DNA of 64,000 nt from JAILLW01 sp045629045 (lineage in GTDB: Bacteria > Bacillota > Clostridia > Lachnospirales > Lachnospiraceae): positions 1 through 64,000 of the forward strand of contig JAZQQM010000003.1 in NCBI GenBank assembly GCA_045629045.1. The letters run 5' to 3'. Under the pieces are notes generated by a model, which had not been told where the DNA came from, did no database searches, and saw only the letters and a list, made by a program, of their open reading frames with translations. Below are positions 41,159 through 49,510 of the stretch, piece by piece (the first letter of the stretch is position 1; each line of letters opens with the position of its first letter). The translations under genes were made by a program, and so were the position numbers.

Positions 41159-41551
41159 ATGCAGGAAGTATTTGATTTTATTAAGGAATGCGGAACTTAT
41201 TATTTGGCAACGGTTGATGGAGATCAGCCCAGAGTAAGACCATTTGGTACAATCGATTTGTTCGAAGATAAATTGTACATTCAAACAGGTAAGGTTAAGG
41301 ATGTGTCTAAGCAGATTCAGGCAAATGCCAAGGTTGAATTATGCTGTTTTAAAGACGGAAAATGGCTTAGAGTAGCAGGCAAACTGGTACGTGATGACAG
41401 AAGAGAAGCTAAAAAGCATATGCTTGACAATTACCCTGATTTACGCCGTATGTATTCCGAGGATGATGACAATACGGAAGTATTGTATTTTGAGGATGCC
41501 ACAGCTACTTTCAGCTCATTTATGGAAGCCCCCAAGACTGTAAAGTTTTAA
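41159..41551 (+). CDS. Pyridoxamine 5'-phosphate oxidase-like flavoprotein
   Basis: 130 residues from ATG 41159, with AAGGAGG 8 nt upstream. It has the FMN-binding split-barrel pattern YYLATVDGDQPRVRPFG, LYIQTGKVKDVSKQI, AKVELCCFKDGKWLRVAG. Small members of this family bind flavin or F420 and reduce unknown substrates in the cytoplasm. It is too short for true PdxH. Confidence 0.8.
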   Translation: MQEVFDFIKECGTYYLATVDGDQPRVRPFGTIDLFEDKLYIQTGKVKDVSKQIQANAKVELCCFKDGKWLRVAGKLVRDDRREAKKHMLDNYPDLRRMYSEDDDNTEVLYFEDATATFSSFMEAPKTVKF

Positions 41552-41606
41552 TGGATTATTATCGGCGACTGTAACATTTTAATTAGATTTTTATCGGAGA
41601 AAGTGT

Positions 41607-41876
41607 ATGTTTTATGTGCCTGACGGAACGCAAATGGCAGGATTTTATGAATGCGAAGAATGCGGTTCCAGATTTCTGGATATTAGAATAGCCCCTACAC
41701 TGGTGTGTCCATACTGCGGCGAAGAACCTGATATGGAACTCGGACCTGATGATGAAATGCCCACCAACACCGAAACGGCCAAACTCCTTCAAATGATTGA
41801 AGGAGAAGAAGAGGTCGAAAAGATGGACGGTCTTCTTAGTCTGGCACTGACCGGCGGTGATTATGAATGGTTATGA
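41607..41876 (+). CDS. Zinc-ribbon small acidic protein
   Basis: 89 residues. ECEECG (Cys16, Cys19) and CPYCG (Cys34, Cys37) form a rubredoxin-type zinc site; the rest is acidic (EEPDMELGPDDEM). GGAG precedes the ATG at 8 nt. The stop overlaps the 3' end of the MATE gene on the other strand by a few bases. Function unknown. Confidence 0.7.
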   Translation: MFYVPDGTQMAGFYECEECGSRFLDIRIAPTLVCPYCGEEPDMELGPDDEMPTNTETAKLLQMIEGEEEVEKMDGLLSLALTGGDYEWL

Positions 41877-43229
41877 TTGAACGGACCAATCGGTCTTTTT
41901 GAGTTTGTTTATTACCATTACGGCTATGATGAACATTGATATTATGTCGCATACAGGCTGTGCCCAAATAAGGCCGTCGCAACCTATTATGCTCTTCATA
42001 ATAAATAACATAGGAATGTAGATAATGGCCTGTCTGAGTAATGATGACAGAAGAGCAGGCATAGCAGCTCCCATGGCCTGCAGGGTGTTTTGAAGAACAA
42101 CGAAAGCACCTGTAAGCCATACTGTTAACAACATTATCTTAGTGAAATGTAAGCCCGCCTCCATGGCGGCTTTTTCATTTAAAAGAGCATCAACAACCGG
42201 ACCTGAAAATGCAAAGCATATAATTGATATAAACAGACACACCCCTGTTGTGAATACAATCGAGAATTTAAGGAACTTCATGAAACGTTCCTTAGCTTTG
42301 GCACCGTAACAAAAGCCCAATATGGGTTGAACTCCGGCACTTATTCCGATACCGATCATTGATACAACCATCAGTATCTTTGATGTAACGCCGTACGCGG
42401 GAATGAATAATTCATCGAAGGCGCCCAACTCTTTATTAACAATAATTGTTGTTACACTAACAAGGAGATTAGCCAGTGAGGCTGATATTCCTATGGCAAC
42501 AACGTCTTTGACGATTCCGTCTTTCATAGAAAAATTTTTAATGCTGATGCTAAGGGATGATTTCTTACTTGCATAAAAATATATGTAATAGAGGCAACCG
42601 ATAACGTTTCCTATTACGGTTGCAACCGCAACTCCCATAACTCCCCAGTTAAATACAATAATAAATATTGCATCAAGAACGATATTAAGAAGATTACCGA
42701 TAAGTGTACCTGTCATAGCGTTCATTGCCTGCCCTTCGGCACGGAGCAGATTCGAAAGGCAATTGGATACCATGGAAAAGGCACCGCAGGTTACTGTGAT
42801 TCTTAAGTAGGTGCAGGCATAATCTATGGTATTTTCGGTAGCACCGAGGCCGTAGGCCAACTTGTCGGCGAAGATAAATAAAACTACGGAAAGCACTATG
42901 CCGATAACTGCACTTGCCCAGGTACAAAATGAACATGTTCGCTTGGCTCTTAGATCGTCGTTGTTTCCGAGAGCACGTGAAATAACAGAAGTACCGCCTA
43001 CACCGAATAATGTACCAAGTGACATGAATATCATAAATACCGGAGCTCCCATGGCAACGGCTGCCATCTGATAGTCATCCTTGGTAAGACTGATAAATAC
43101 CGTATCTGCCAGATTATATACAACGACCATAATCATAGCGATAACTGCAGGCAGTGCGTTTTTGATTACCACTGTAGATATTTTGCCTGTTAAAAATTCA
43201 TCTGTTGCTTTTGAGTTGTTCTGATTCAT
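41871..43229 (-). CDS. MATE-family multidrug efflux protein
   Basis: 452 residues with twelve helices and the MatE repeats: TGKISTVVIKNALPAVIAMI, NLADTVFISL, GTLIGNLLNIVLDAIFI, and a second half with PILGFCYGAK. It exports cationic drugs or metabolites using an ion gradient. ATG 43229 (AAAGGAAA upstream) is preferred to 43262. It follows the MarR gene on the same strand with an 87-bp gap, a typical regulator-pump pair. Confidence 0.88.
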   Translation of the reverse strand: MNQNNSKATDEFLTGKISTVVIKNALPAVIAMIMVVVYNLADTVFISLTKDDYQMAAVAMGAPVFMIFMSLGTLFGVGGTSVISRALGNNDDLRAKRTCSFCTWASAVIGIVLSVVLFIFADKLAYGLGATENTIDYACTYLRITVTCGAFSMVSNCLSNLLRAEGQAMNAMTGTLIGNLLNIVLDAIFIIVFNWGVMGVAVATVIGNVIGCLYYIYFYASKKSSLSISIKNFSMKDGIVKDVVAIGISASLANLLVSVTTIIVNKELGAFDELFIPAYGVTSKILMVVSMIGIGISAGVQPILGFCYGAKAKERFMKFLKFSIVFTTGVCLFISIICFAFSGPVVDALLNEKAAMEAGLHFTKIMLLTVWLTGAFVVLQNTLQAMGAAMPALLSSLLRQAIIYIPMLFIMKSIIGCDGLIWAQPVCDIISMFIIAVMVINKLKKTDWSVQS

Positions 43230-43316
43230 AAAAATATTTCCTTTATTTGTTTTCTTTATCAATTTATTTTCATTAATTAATTTGTTTCTCTTATTAGCTT
43301 ATATTTTTCAATAGAT

Positions 43317-43754
43317 CTATTTCTCATTTATTGAGCGCGTCTTCTGAGAGACGGAGTCTAATAGATTCCCGAATGTTTCAATATCATCTTCCCCGAAGAG
43401 GCCGAAGGTTTCTTCGTACCACCTGTCCTGAATGGATTTAAGTATATCTTTGTACATATATGACATATCTGTCAGAACGACACGTTTACTTCGTTTGTCA
43501 TTTTCGTTACATATTCTTTTGATAAGCCCTTTTTTTTCCAAGGAATTAAGGGTTCGGGCAACGGCAGCCTTATCCACACAAAATTCCGTTACGAGTTCAT
43601 CCTGGGTAACCCCGTCTTTGATAAAAAGGGAACCAAGATACATAATTTCCGATGCGGTTATGTTATATTTTTCTAACTCGTGATTTATATAGATGTTGAG
43701 CTGACGACATAGGATACCTATGTTTTTTCCTATATTTTCCCGTGAATTTGACAT
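43317..43754 (-). CDS. MarR-family transcriptional repressor
   Basis: 145 residues from ATG 43754, with GGAGG 6 nt upstream. Winged-helix core: GVTQDELVTEFCVDKAAVARTLNSLEKKGLIKR, wing NENDKRSKRVVLT. MarR dimers bind palindromes and release on small-molecule ligands. A perfect 18-bp palindrome lies over its -35 box (43804-43821), so autoregulation with the MATE pump downstream is expected. Confidence 0.88.
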   Translation of the reverse strand: MSNSRENIGKNIGILCRQLNIYINHELEKYNITASEIMYLGSLFIKDGVTQDELVTEFCVDKAAVARTLNSLEKKGLIKRICNENDKRSKRVVLTDMSYMYKDILKSIQDRWYEETFGLFGEDDIETFGNLLDSVSQKTRSINEK

Positions 43755-43789
43755 GGTTACCTCCACCTGTTCGGAAACACAATATGAAC

Positions 43790-43821
43790 AATATATCTCA
43801 ATGTAGTTGACATGTCAACTA
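43790..43821 (-). promoter_or_regulatory. MarR promoter with 18-bp palindromic operator
   Basis: The palindrome TAGTTGACATGTCAACTA (43804-43821) contains a TTGACA in each direction. On the minus strand TTGACA, a 17-bp spacer and TATATT (43790-43795) drive marR. Binding of MarR would cover the -35. Confidence 0.75.
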
Positions 43822-43853
43822 TTATAAATTATTTACGAAAATGTCATATAAAA

Positions 43854-43862
43854 TGGTATAAT
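43854..43862 (+). promoter_or_regulatory. Extended -10 promoter for the 43921 gene
   Basis: TGGTATAAT with TATAAT at 43857-43862, 58 bp before the ATG; no good -35 at 17 bp. Confidence 0.5.
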
Positions 43863-43920
43863 AATATGAAATACGATTATGGGTAATTGAAAGGCTTGAA
43901 TTCAAGGGAGGGGACTTGAC

Positions 43921-45798
43921 ATGGCCGATACAGTTAAGATTGCTTTGCTCGTTACCATCTGGAGTACAGAGTATTTAGAGTCTGTGCTTGAGGGTATAAA
44001 AGAAGGCGTAAAAGACAGAGACGTTGATGTGGACGTTTATGTTGGATTTGATATTGATGAATGGGATGGAATGACCTTTAAGAAGGAAAGGGAATTCTTT
44101 ACCTTGGTCAATCCCGAGTCTTATGATGGTGCGCTTGTTGCTGTGGGCGGCTTTAACTATCTTGAAGCTGTTCAGCAGGCTGCCAAAAGATTCATAGATA
44201 AAGGTGTTCCGGTTGTTTCAATCGAGACGCCTGTTGAGAATGCCTCAGGTGTCAAGGTTGATAATTATGAAGCATTCTATGAGATTACGGAACATATTTT
44301 AAGCGATCATAATTGTAAAGTCTTAAATTTCGTGGGAGGCCCCGAAGGTGCGCCTGATGCAATGGTGCGTCTTAAAGCCTTTGAGGATTGCTGCAAAGCA
44401 TATGATATTCCTCCCGAAAATATTCACAAAAAATATTACAATTATATATTTGAAGACGGAAAGCAGGCTTATGAGGATTTTAAAGCAGAAGGCCTTCACC
44501 TTCCCGAAGCGGTAATTTGTGCAAATGACGGCATGGCCAGAGGCTATTGTGAGGCTGCCATGGCTGACGGGCATAAGGCACCTATGGATTTCCTTGTTAC
44601 GGGATTTGATAATGATATTCTTTCGCGTAACTATATACCTTCGATGACGACCGTGGATGTAAGATTGTCAGACAGTACACATACCGCACTTAGACTGTTA
44701 CTTAGGAAAATACGCGGCAATGATATTCCAATGATGACTTATACAAGAGCCAAAGTTATCAAGGGCCAAAGCTGCGGATGCATTCCCATTAACAGCTTTT
44801 CCCGTGAAAAGATACTGGCACTTCATAAAGGGCAGGCTATATTTGATAACCGTTCGCTGTGCAACAGACTGGCACTGCAGTGTGTTTCGGACAGTGCAGA
44901 CCTTGAAGCTTTTCAGAAGAATCTGACCCGTTATGCGGAACATTTCGGATGCAGTCAGGTAGGTATATCTTTGAACAAAAGTATACTTAGCGGTGATATG
45001 CACGAGGCTTGTGACGGCTATGATGACAAGATGGTAATGATTACCCGAAAAGGAATATTTGAGATAAACAAGGATGAGGAAATTTATCCCGAATATACGG
45101 ACGATGCAAGAACGTCAAAGATTATGATTGTGCTTCCTCTTTATTATAACGAAGTTACTTTCGGATATGCATGTTATCCCCTTACGGAAATTGTTATGGG
45201 AACACTGGAGCGACGTGGAATAAACGGCTATTTGTCTATTGCCATAGTTTCTCTTAGGCAAAAGACAGCGCTTAAATATATGAATGAAGAAATCGAAAAG
45301 ATGAATGCCATTTTGCAGGATCTATCGGTTACGGATGCACTTACGGGCCTGCACAACAGACTTGCCTATTCTCAAATGGGACAGGATTTTTATGAGAAGA
45401 ACGAAGGTAAAGTGTTCTTCCTGTATATTGATATGGATGGTCTTAAATATATTAATGATACATTGGGACACGATGCGGGTAATATTGCGATTGTGGGAAT
45501 TGCAGAGGGAATTAAAGAAGTGTTCCCCGAAACTGACCTTCGTGTCAGAATGGGCGGAGATGAGTTCCTGGTAATCGGTGCGTTAACGGATGAAGACAAG
45601 TTAAAGGCCGATATAGACAGGCTTGAAAAGTGTCTGCTTGAATGCGGAAAGGTAAATAATCTTCCGATTCCCCTTACGGCAAGTATGGGATATGTAATCT
45701 GTGACGGTGAAAAGCCCTATACGGATTTTGAAGAAATGGTTAAGGAATCCGATGCGAAGATGTACGAAGTAAAGCAAAAACGTAAACACAGAAAATAG
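43921..45798 (+). CDS. Ligand-sensing diguanylate cyclase (LacI-type periplasmic-binding fold plus GGDEF)
   Basis: 625 residues, no signal peptide or membrane helix. Residues 1-290 have the LacI/sugar-binding fold without its HTH (VKIALLVTIWSTEYLESVLEG, GVPVVSIETPVENASG, PEAVICANDGMARGYCEA, VTGFDNDILSRNYIPSMTTVD). Then SCGC and a middle GAF-like domain (about 300-450), then GGDEF (about 460-620) with TDALTGLHNRLAY, DMDGLKYINDTLGHDAGN and RMGGDEF. It would couple a cytoplasmic ligand to c-di-GMP synthesis. It is the first of a tandem pair of related genes 25 bp apart. Confidence 0.85.
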   Translation: MADTVKIALLVTIWSTEYLESVLEGIKEGVKDRDVDVDVYVGFDIDEWDGMTFKKEREFFTLVNPESYDGALVAVGGFNYLEAVQQAAKRFIDKGVPVVSIETPVENASGVKVDNYEAFYEITEHILSDHNCKVLNFVGGPEGAPDAMVRLKAFEDCCKAYDIPPENIHKKYYNYIFEDGKQAYEDFKAEGLHLPEAVICANDGMARGYCEAAMADGHKAPMDFLVTGFDNDILSRNYIPSMTTVDVRLSDSTHTALRLLLRKIRGNDIPMMTYTRAKVIKGQSCGCIPINSFSREKILALHKGQAIFDNRSLCNRLALQCVSDSADLEAFQKNLTRYAEHFGCSQVGISLNKSILSGDMHEACDGYDDKMVMITRKGIFEINKDEEIYPEYTDDARTSKIMIVLPLYYNEVTFGYACYPLTEIVMGTLERRGINGYLSIAIVSLRQKTALKYMNEEIEKMNAILQDLSVTDALTGLHNRLAYSQMGQDFYEKNEGKVFFLYIDMDGLKYINDTLGHDAGNIAIVGIAEGIKEVFPETDLRVRMGGDEFLVIGALTDEDKLKADIDRLEKCLLECGKVNNLPIPLTASMGYVICDGEKPYTDFEEMVKESDAKMYEVKQKRKHRK

Positions 45799-45823
45799 TT
45801 TCGATATAGGGGGACGGTATCTT

Positions 45824-47725
45824 ATGACAAAAAAGAAAATAGCGATGTTCTGCGCAGGCTGGGGAGCGGATATCCTGTTAAACTACGGGCGCGGAATTGA
45901 AAAAGCTATGGAGGATTATAACGTTAATCTGTATGTCTTTTTAGCATATCCGACATACACTGATGATGAGTGCATTCAGAAGGGAGAACTTAATATTTTT
46001 GAACTTCCGAATTTGCATGAATTCGACGGTGCAGTTCTGCTGGGTAACGGACTTGATTTTAAGGGATGTTATGAAGGTCTGGTAGAGAGAATAAAGGAGG
46101 CCGGCATACCCTGTGTAAGTACGGGGCGTAAGGCTGACGGGGTGTATTACGTAGGATGTGATAACTATGTGGGAGCTTATGATCTGGCTAATCACTTAAT
46201 AGAAAAGCACGGCATAAGAAATCCCTGGTTTATTGCAGGCATGATTAATAATCCGGATTCGAATGCCAGACTTAAAGCCCTTCGTGATGCTATGGCAAAG
46301 CATGCCATGGTACTGCCGGAAGAACATATCTTTTATTCTAAATGGGAGCCAAGGCTTGCATGTCTTTTCGTGGACAGAATAATGCGCTCAAGTTCGCAGG
46401 ATAAGCCGGATGCAATTATCTGTGCCAATGATTCGCTGGCTATGAATGTTGCGGATGTGGTTAAGAACGCAGGCTATGCTGTGCCCGGGGATGTGGTTGT
46501 AACAGGATATGATAATGAGTATTACTCCCGAATATATGATCCCGTAATGTCTACGGTAGATCAGAATTTCTATGAATTGGGTCAGGAGTCACTTCGTACG
46601 TTGATGGATGTAATAGATGGAAAAGACAGACCTTGGGAACAGGAAATCCCCAGTACTTTCATAGAAGGTGAAAGCTGCGGATGTATGGACCCAAGAGATT
46701 TGTATTCTATGAGAAGACCCCTCGGTACCCAAGCTTATATGAAGGATGTCGCAGATTCTTTGTTTCACGGTATGTTAAGAAAAATGGAGCATACGATTGC
46801 AAACGGTTCTTCATATGAGGATTTGCGCGACAATCTAAAAAAAGTATACGAAACAGACCATGATTATACGGGCGATACATATCATATTGTGCTTGAGCCC
46901 ATATATGAAAAAGACGTGTATAATCCCAATCGTAGATTGTCAAATAAGGGTTACAGTCGGACGATGGATGCTATCTTTTCAATCGAAAACGGAAATATTT
47001 CGAGAATTGAGAATTTTGATTCCAAAGAAATCGCTCCCGGTGCGGCAGAGGGATCCAATAAATTGTATATTTCCATGCCTTTACATGACAGAGGCTTTAA
47101 TTTAGGATATTTCGTGTTCTGCGGCGGGTTTGAAAAACTGGGCAATTATAACAGAAGCTTCCTATATGTTTCGAGACTAAGCATGATTTTGTCAAAGTAC
47201 AGACAGAATCTAAGCCTGCTTAATCTTAATCAGCGTCTGCTTGAGCTTACGGAAACGGACTCTTTGACTCATGTTAAGAATTTGGATGCCTATGATAATA
47301 AGGAGATTGAGTTTAACACGAAGATGCGTGTGCTTGGTAATTTCAGATTCGGAATTGCCGTGTTTAATATAAACAATATGAAACAGATTAATGATGAGTA
47401 CGGACATGATGCAGGAGACGCATATATAAATAATTGCTGTGTTATGATATGCAAGATATTTAAGAGAAGTCCCGTATACCGTATGGAAGGTGATGAGTTC
47501 TGCGTAATTCTGACGGGAGATGATTACGATAACAGAGAAACATTGATGAATGAATTCAAAAATCAGATAGATGCACTGCTGCATGCTGATATTCCTGTTA
47601 CCGACAAGCTGTCAATAGCAGGCGGTATTGCAGCCTATGATTCTACGAAGGATAAATGCGTAAGTGATGTTTACGGACGTGCAGACAGCATGATGTACAA
47701 AAATAAAGCCGCTATGAAACAGTAG
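45824..47725 (+). CDS. Paralogous ligand-sensing GGDEF protein with altered active site
   Basis: 633 residues, same layout as its upstream neighbour: LacI-type binding fold (KKIAMFCAGWGADILLNYGRG, IICANDSLAMNVADVVKNAG, TGYDNEYYSRIYDPVMSTVD), SCGC, a middle domain and a C-terminal GGDEF. The catalytic loop reads RMEGDEF instead of GGDEF and the DxLT segment is TDSLTHVKNLDAYD. The first Gly to Glu change often lowers cyclase activity, so it may be a c-di-GMP receptor or a partner of the active paralogue. GGGGGACGG precedes the ATG. The 3' end overlaps the convergent radical SAM gene by 14 bp. Confidence 0.82.
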   Translation: MTKKKIAMFCAGWGADILLNYGRGIEKAMEDYNVNLYVFLAYPTYTDDECIQKGELNIFELPNLHEFDGAVLLGNGLDFKGCYEGLVERIKEAGIPCVSTGRKADGVYYVGCDNYVGAYDLANHLIEKHGIRNPWFIAGMINNPDSNARLKALRDAMAKHAMVLPEEHIFYSKWEPRLACLFVDRIMRSSSQDKPDAIICANDSLAMNVADVVKNAGYAVPGDVVVTGYDNEYYSRIYDPVMSTVDQNFYELGQESLRTLMDVIDGKDRPWEQEIPSTFIEGESCGCMDPRDLYSMRRPLGTQAYMKDVADSLFHGMLRKMEHTIANGSSYEDLRDNLKKVYETDHDYTGDTYHIVLEPIYEKDVYNPNRRLSNKGYSRTMDAIFSIENGNISRIENFDSKEIAPGAAEGSNKLYISMPLHDRGFNLGYFVFCGGFEKLGNYNRSFLYVSRLSMILSKYRQNLSLLNLNQRLLELTETDSLTHVKNLDAYDNKEIEFNTKMRVLGNFRFGIAVFNINNMKQINDEYGHDAGDAYINNCCVMICKIFKRSPVYRMEGDEFCVILTGDDYDNRETLMNEFKNQIDALLHADIPVTDKLSIAGGIAAYDSTKDKCVSDVYGRADSMMYKNKAAMKQ

Positions 47726-49340
47726 TGTAATAAGTGGCATTTTGAGTAATCGGATCACGATGCTCATAATCGAAAGTGACGGTGGGGAGCTTATGAACAA
47801 AGTCGGGTTTTGACTTGGGGTTCTCACGAAGATAATAATCGAAAGTAAGGGCACTTCTTATATCTTCCAAAGAGGGGATATTAAGTGCTCTTTCTTTATT
47901 CAATGTAATTATTTCCTCGGCAAATTCCAAAAGAATTTCATATTTACGGAAGCGCTTGGGGCTCATTACGAAATAATTATGCTTTTCATAATGATCGGCC
48001 AAAGCTTTGTACAGTTCAAAAGGTGTTGAAAAATACTTGCATAAAAGAGGAATGGTTGTAACAAACTGTGCACTGTTATAGTACAGTTCAACCATTTCTT
48101 CGACACGCTTTAGCATACGTAATTCAAGGTAAGATATCCAGTTGGTGCTAAGAACTTCATAAGGAGGTTCTTCCTCGTGATTAATTCCGAATTCTGTCCG
48201 ATGCAGATCGATATCGGTGCCCTTTAATACCTTAAGGAATCCCAATTGTAACTGATTTGGATTCATATTATAAACATCGTTAAAAGAATTTATGAAACTG
48301 TCTATATCTTCGTAGGGCAGGCCGGCTATCAAATCAAGATGAATGTGAAGATTGTGATTCTTAAGAAGAGCTTTAATGTTATCTTTTAACACATCGAGTT
48401 TGCAGGGGCGGTTAATGGCTTTAAGGGTCTGAAGGTTGGTGGTTTGAACCCCTATTTCCAATTGAACATAGCCCGGGCGCAGGTCTTGAAGAACTGCAAT
48501 TTCTTCGGGTGTCAGAATGTCGGCAGCAATTTCAAAATGAAAATTTGTGACACCATTGTCATTATCACGGAGATATTCGAGCAACTCAAGAGTTCTTACG
48601 GAACTGCAGTTGAATGTTCTGTCGATGAATTTAACCTGAGGCACCTTATGGTCAAGGAAAAATTGAATTTCGCTTTTGACCTTGGTAAGGGAACGAAAAC
48701 GCATACCTTTGTCTATGGAAGAAAGACAGTATGAACAGCTAAAAGGGCATCCCCGCTGGGATTCGTAGTAAATGATACGATGCTCAAAATTTTCGTTTAG
48801 CATTTTGTCCGAATAGATAAAGGGCATGGAATTAAAATCGGCTCTTTCTCTTGGAATATAGTCACCTTCATGGGTCATTAAACCGGGAACTTCAAAGGCT
48901 ATGGAATCTATTGTGTCCCCGAAAGAATCTGTAAAATCCGGGTCCTCCATGTAGGAAAAGGTATCAAGTAAATCAAGGAAAGTTTCTTCGCCTTCTCCGA
49001 TGAAAATGCCGTTTAAAAACGGATAATTGTTAAGGTATTCTTTGGCACAATAAGTTACTTCGGGACCGCCTAAATAAATCTCCAGGTCGGGAAGAAGCTT
49101 ATTAAGTTCAACAATGAGACGTTTAACAAGAGAAATGTTCCAAATATAGCAGGAAATTCCGATTGCGTCAGGCAGTTCGGAATATATTTCTTCGAGAATA
49201 TAATCAAAAGGATTGTTAATTGTAAATTCCCTTATAAATACGGTGTTAGGATGTTTCTTTTGGGTATATGCTTTTAAGGAATATAAAGCAGGGTTTGAAT
49301 GTATATATTTTGAATTGATTCCTACGAGTAAGAATTTCAT
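47712..49340 (-). CDS. B12-binding radical SAM protein (DUF4080 type)
   Basis: 542 residues. N-terminal cobalamin-binding Rossmann domain (1-135: KFLLVGINSKYIHSNPALYSLK, IYLGGPEVTYCAKEYL, GEGEETFLDLL). Radical SAM core has CPFSCSYC (Cys198, 202, 205 for the 4Fe-4S cluster), then a C-terminal DUF4080-like domain (about 400-542). Such enzymes do radical methylations or rearrangements; the substrate is unknown. It stands alone, convergent with the GGDEF pair. Confidence 0.85.
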   Translation of the reverse strand: MKFLLVGINSKYIHSNPALYSLKAYTQKKHPNTVFIREFTINNPFDYILEEIYSELPDAIGISCYIWNISLVKRLIVELNKLLPDLEIYLGGPEVTYCAKEYLNNYPFLNGIFIGEGEETFLDLLDTFSYMEDPDFTDSFGDTIDSIAFEVPGLMTHEGDYIPRERADFNSMPFIYSDKMLNENFEHRIIYYESQRGCPFSCSYCLSSIDKGMRFRSLTKVKSEIQFFLDHKVPQVKFIDRTFNCSSVRTLELLEYLRDNDNGVTNFHFEIAADILTPEEIAVLQDLRPGYVQLEIGVQTTNLQTLKAINRPCKLDVLKDNIKALLKNHNLHIHLDLIAGLPYEDIDSFINSFNDVYNMNPNQLQLGFLKVLKGTDIDLHRTEFGINHEEEPPYEVLSTNWISYLELRMLKRVEEMVELYYNSAQFVTTIPLLCKYFSTPFELYKALADHYEKHNYFVMSPKRFRKYEILLEFAEEIITLNKERALNIPSLEDIRSALTFDYYLRENPKSKPDFVHKLPTVTFDYEHRDPITQNATYYTTVS

Positions 49341-49447
49341 TTAAGGCGCACCTTTCTTGTGCTATAGGGATATTATGTATTCAATTATAGCATATTGCGA
49401 CAAACGCGAAAAATTTATATATTTTTGCGATAAAATAACCGCATTTT

Positions 49448-49477
49448 TTGATAAAATAAAGTGGTACGATATTATAT
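49448..49477 (+). promoter_or_regulatory. Promoter of the BvgS-like kinase gene
   Basis: TTGATA (49448-49453), an 18-bp spacer and TTATAT (49472-49477), 33 bp before the ATG at 49511. Confidence 0.5.
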
Positions 49478-49510
49478 GGGGATTTATTTTAGAGGGGATA
49501 TTTACAAAGC

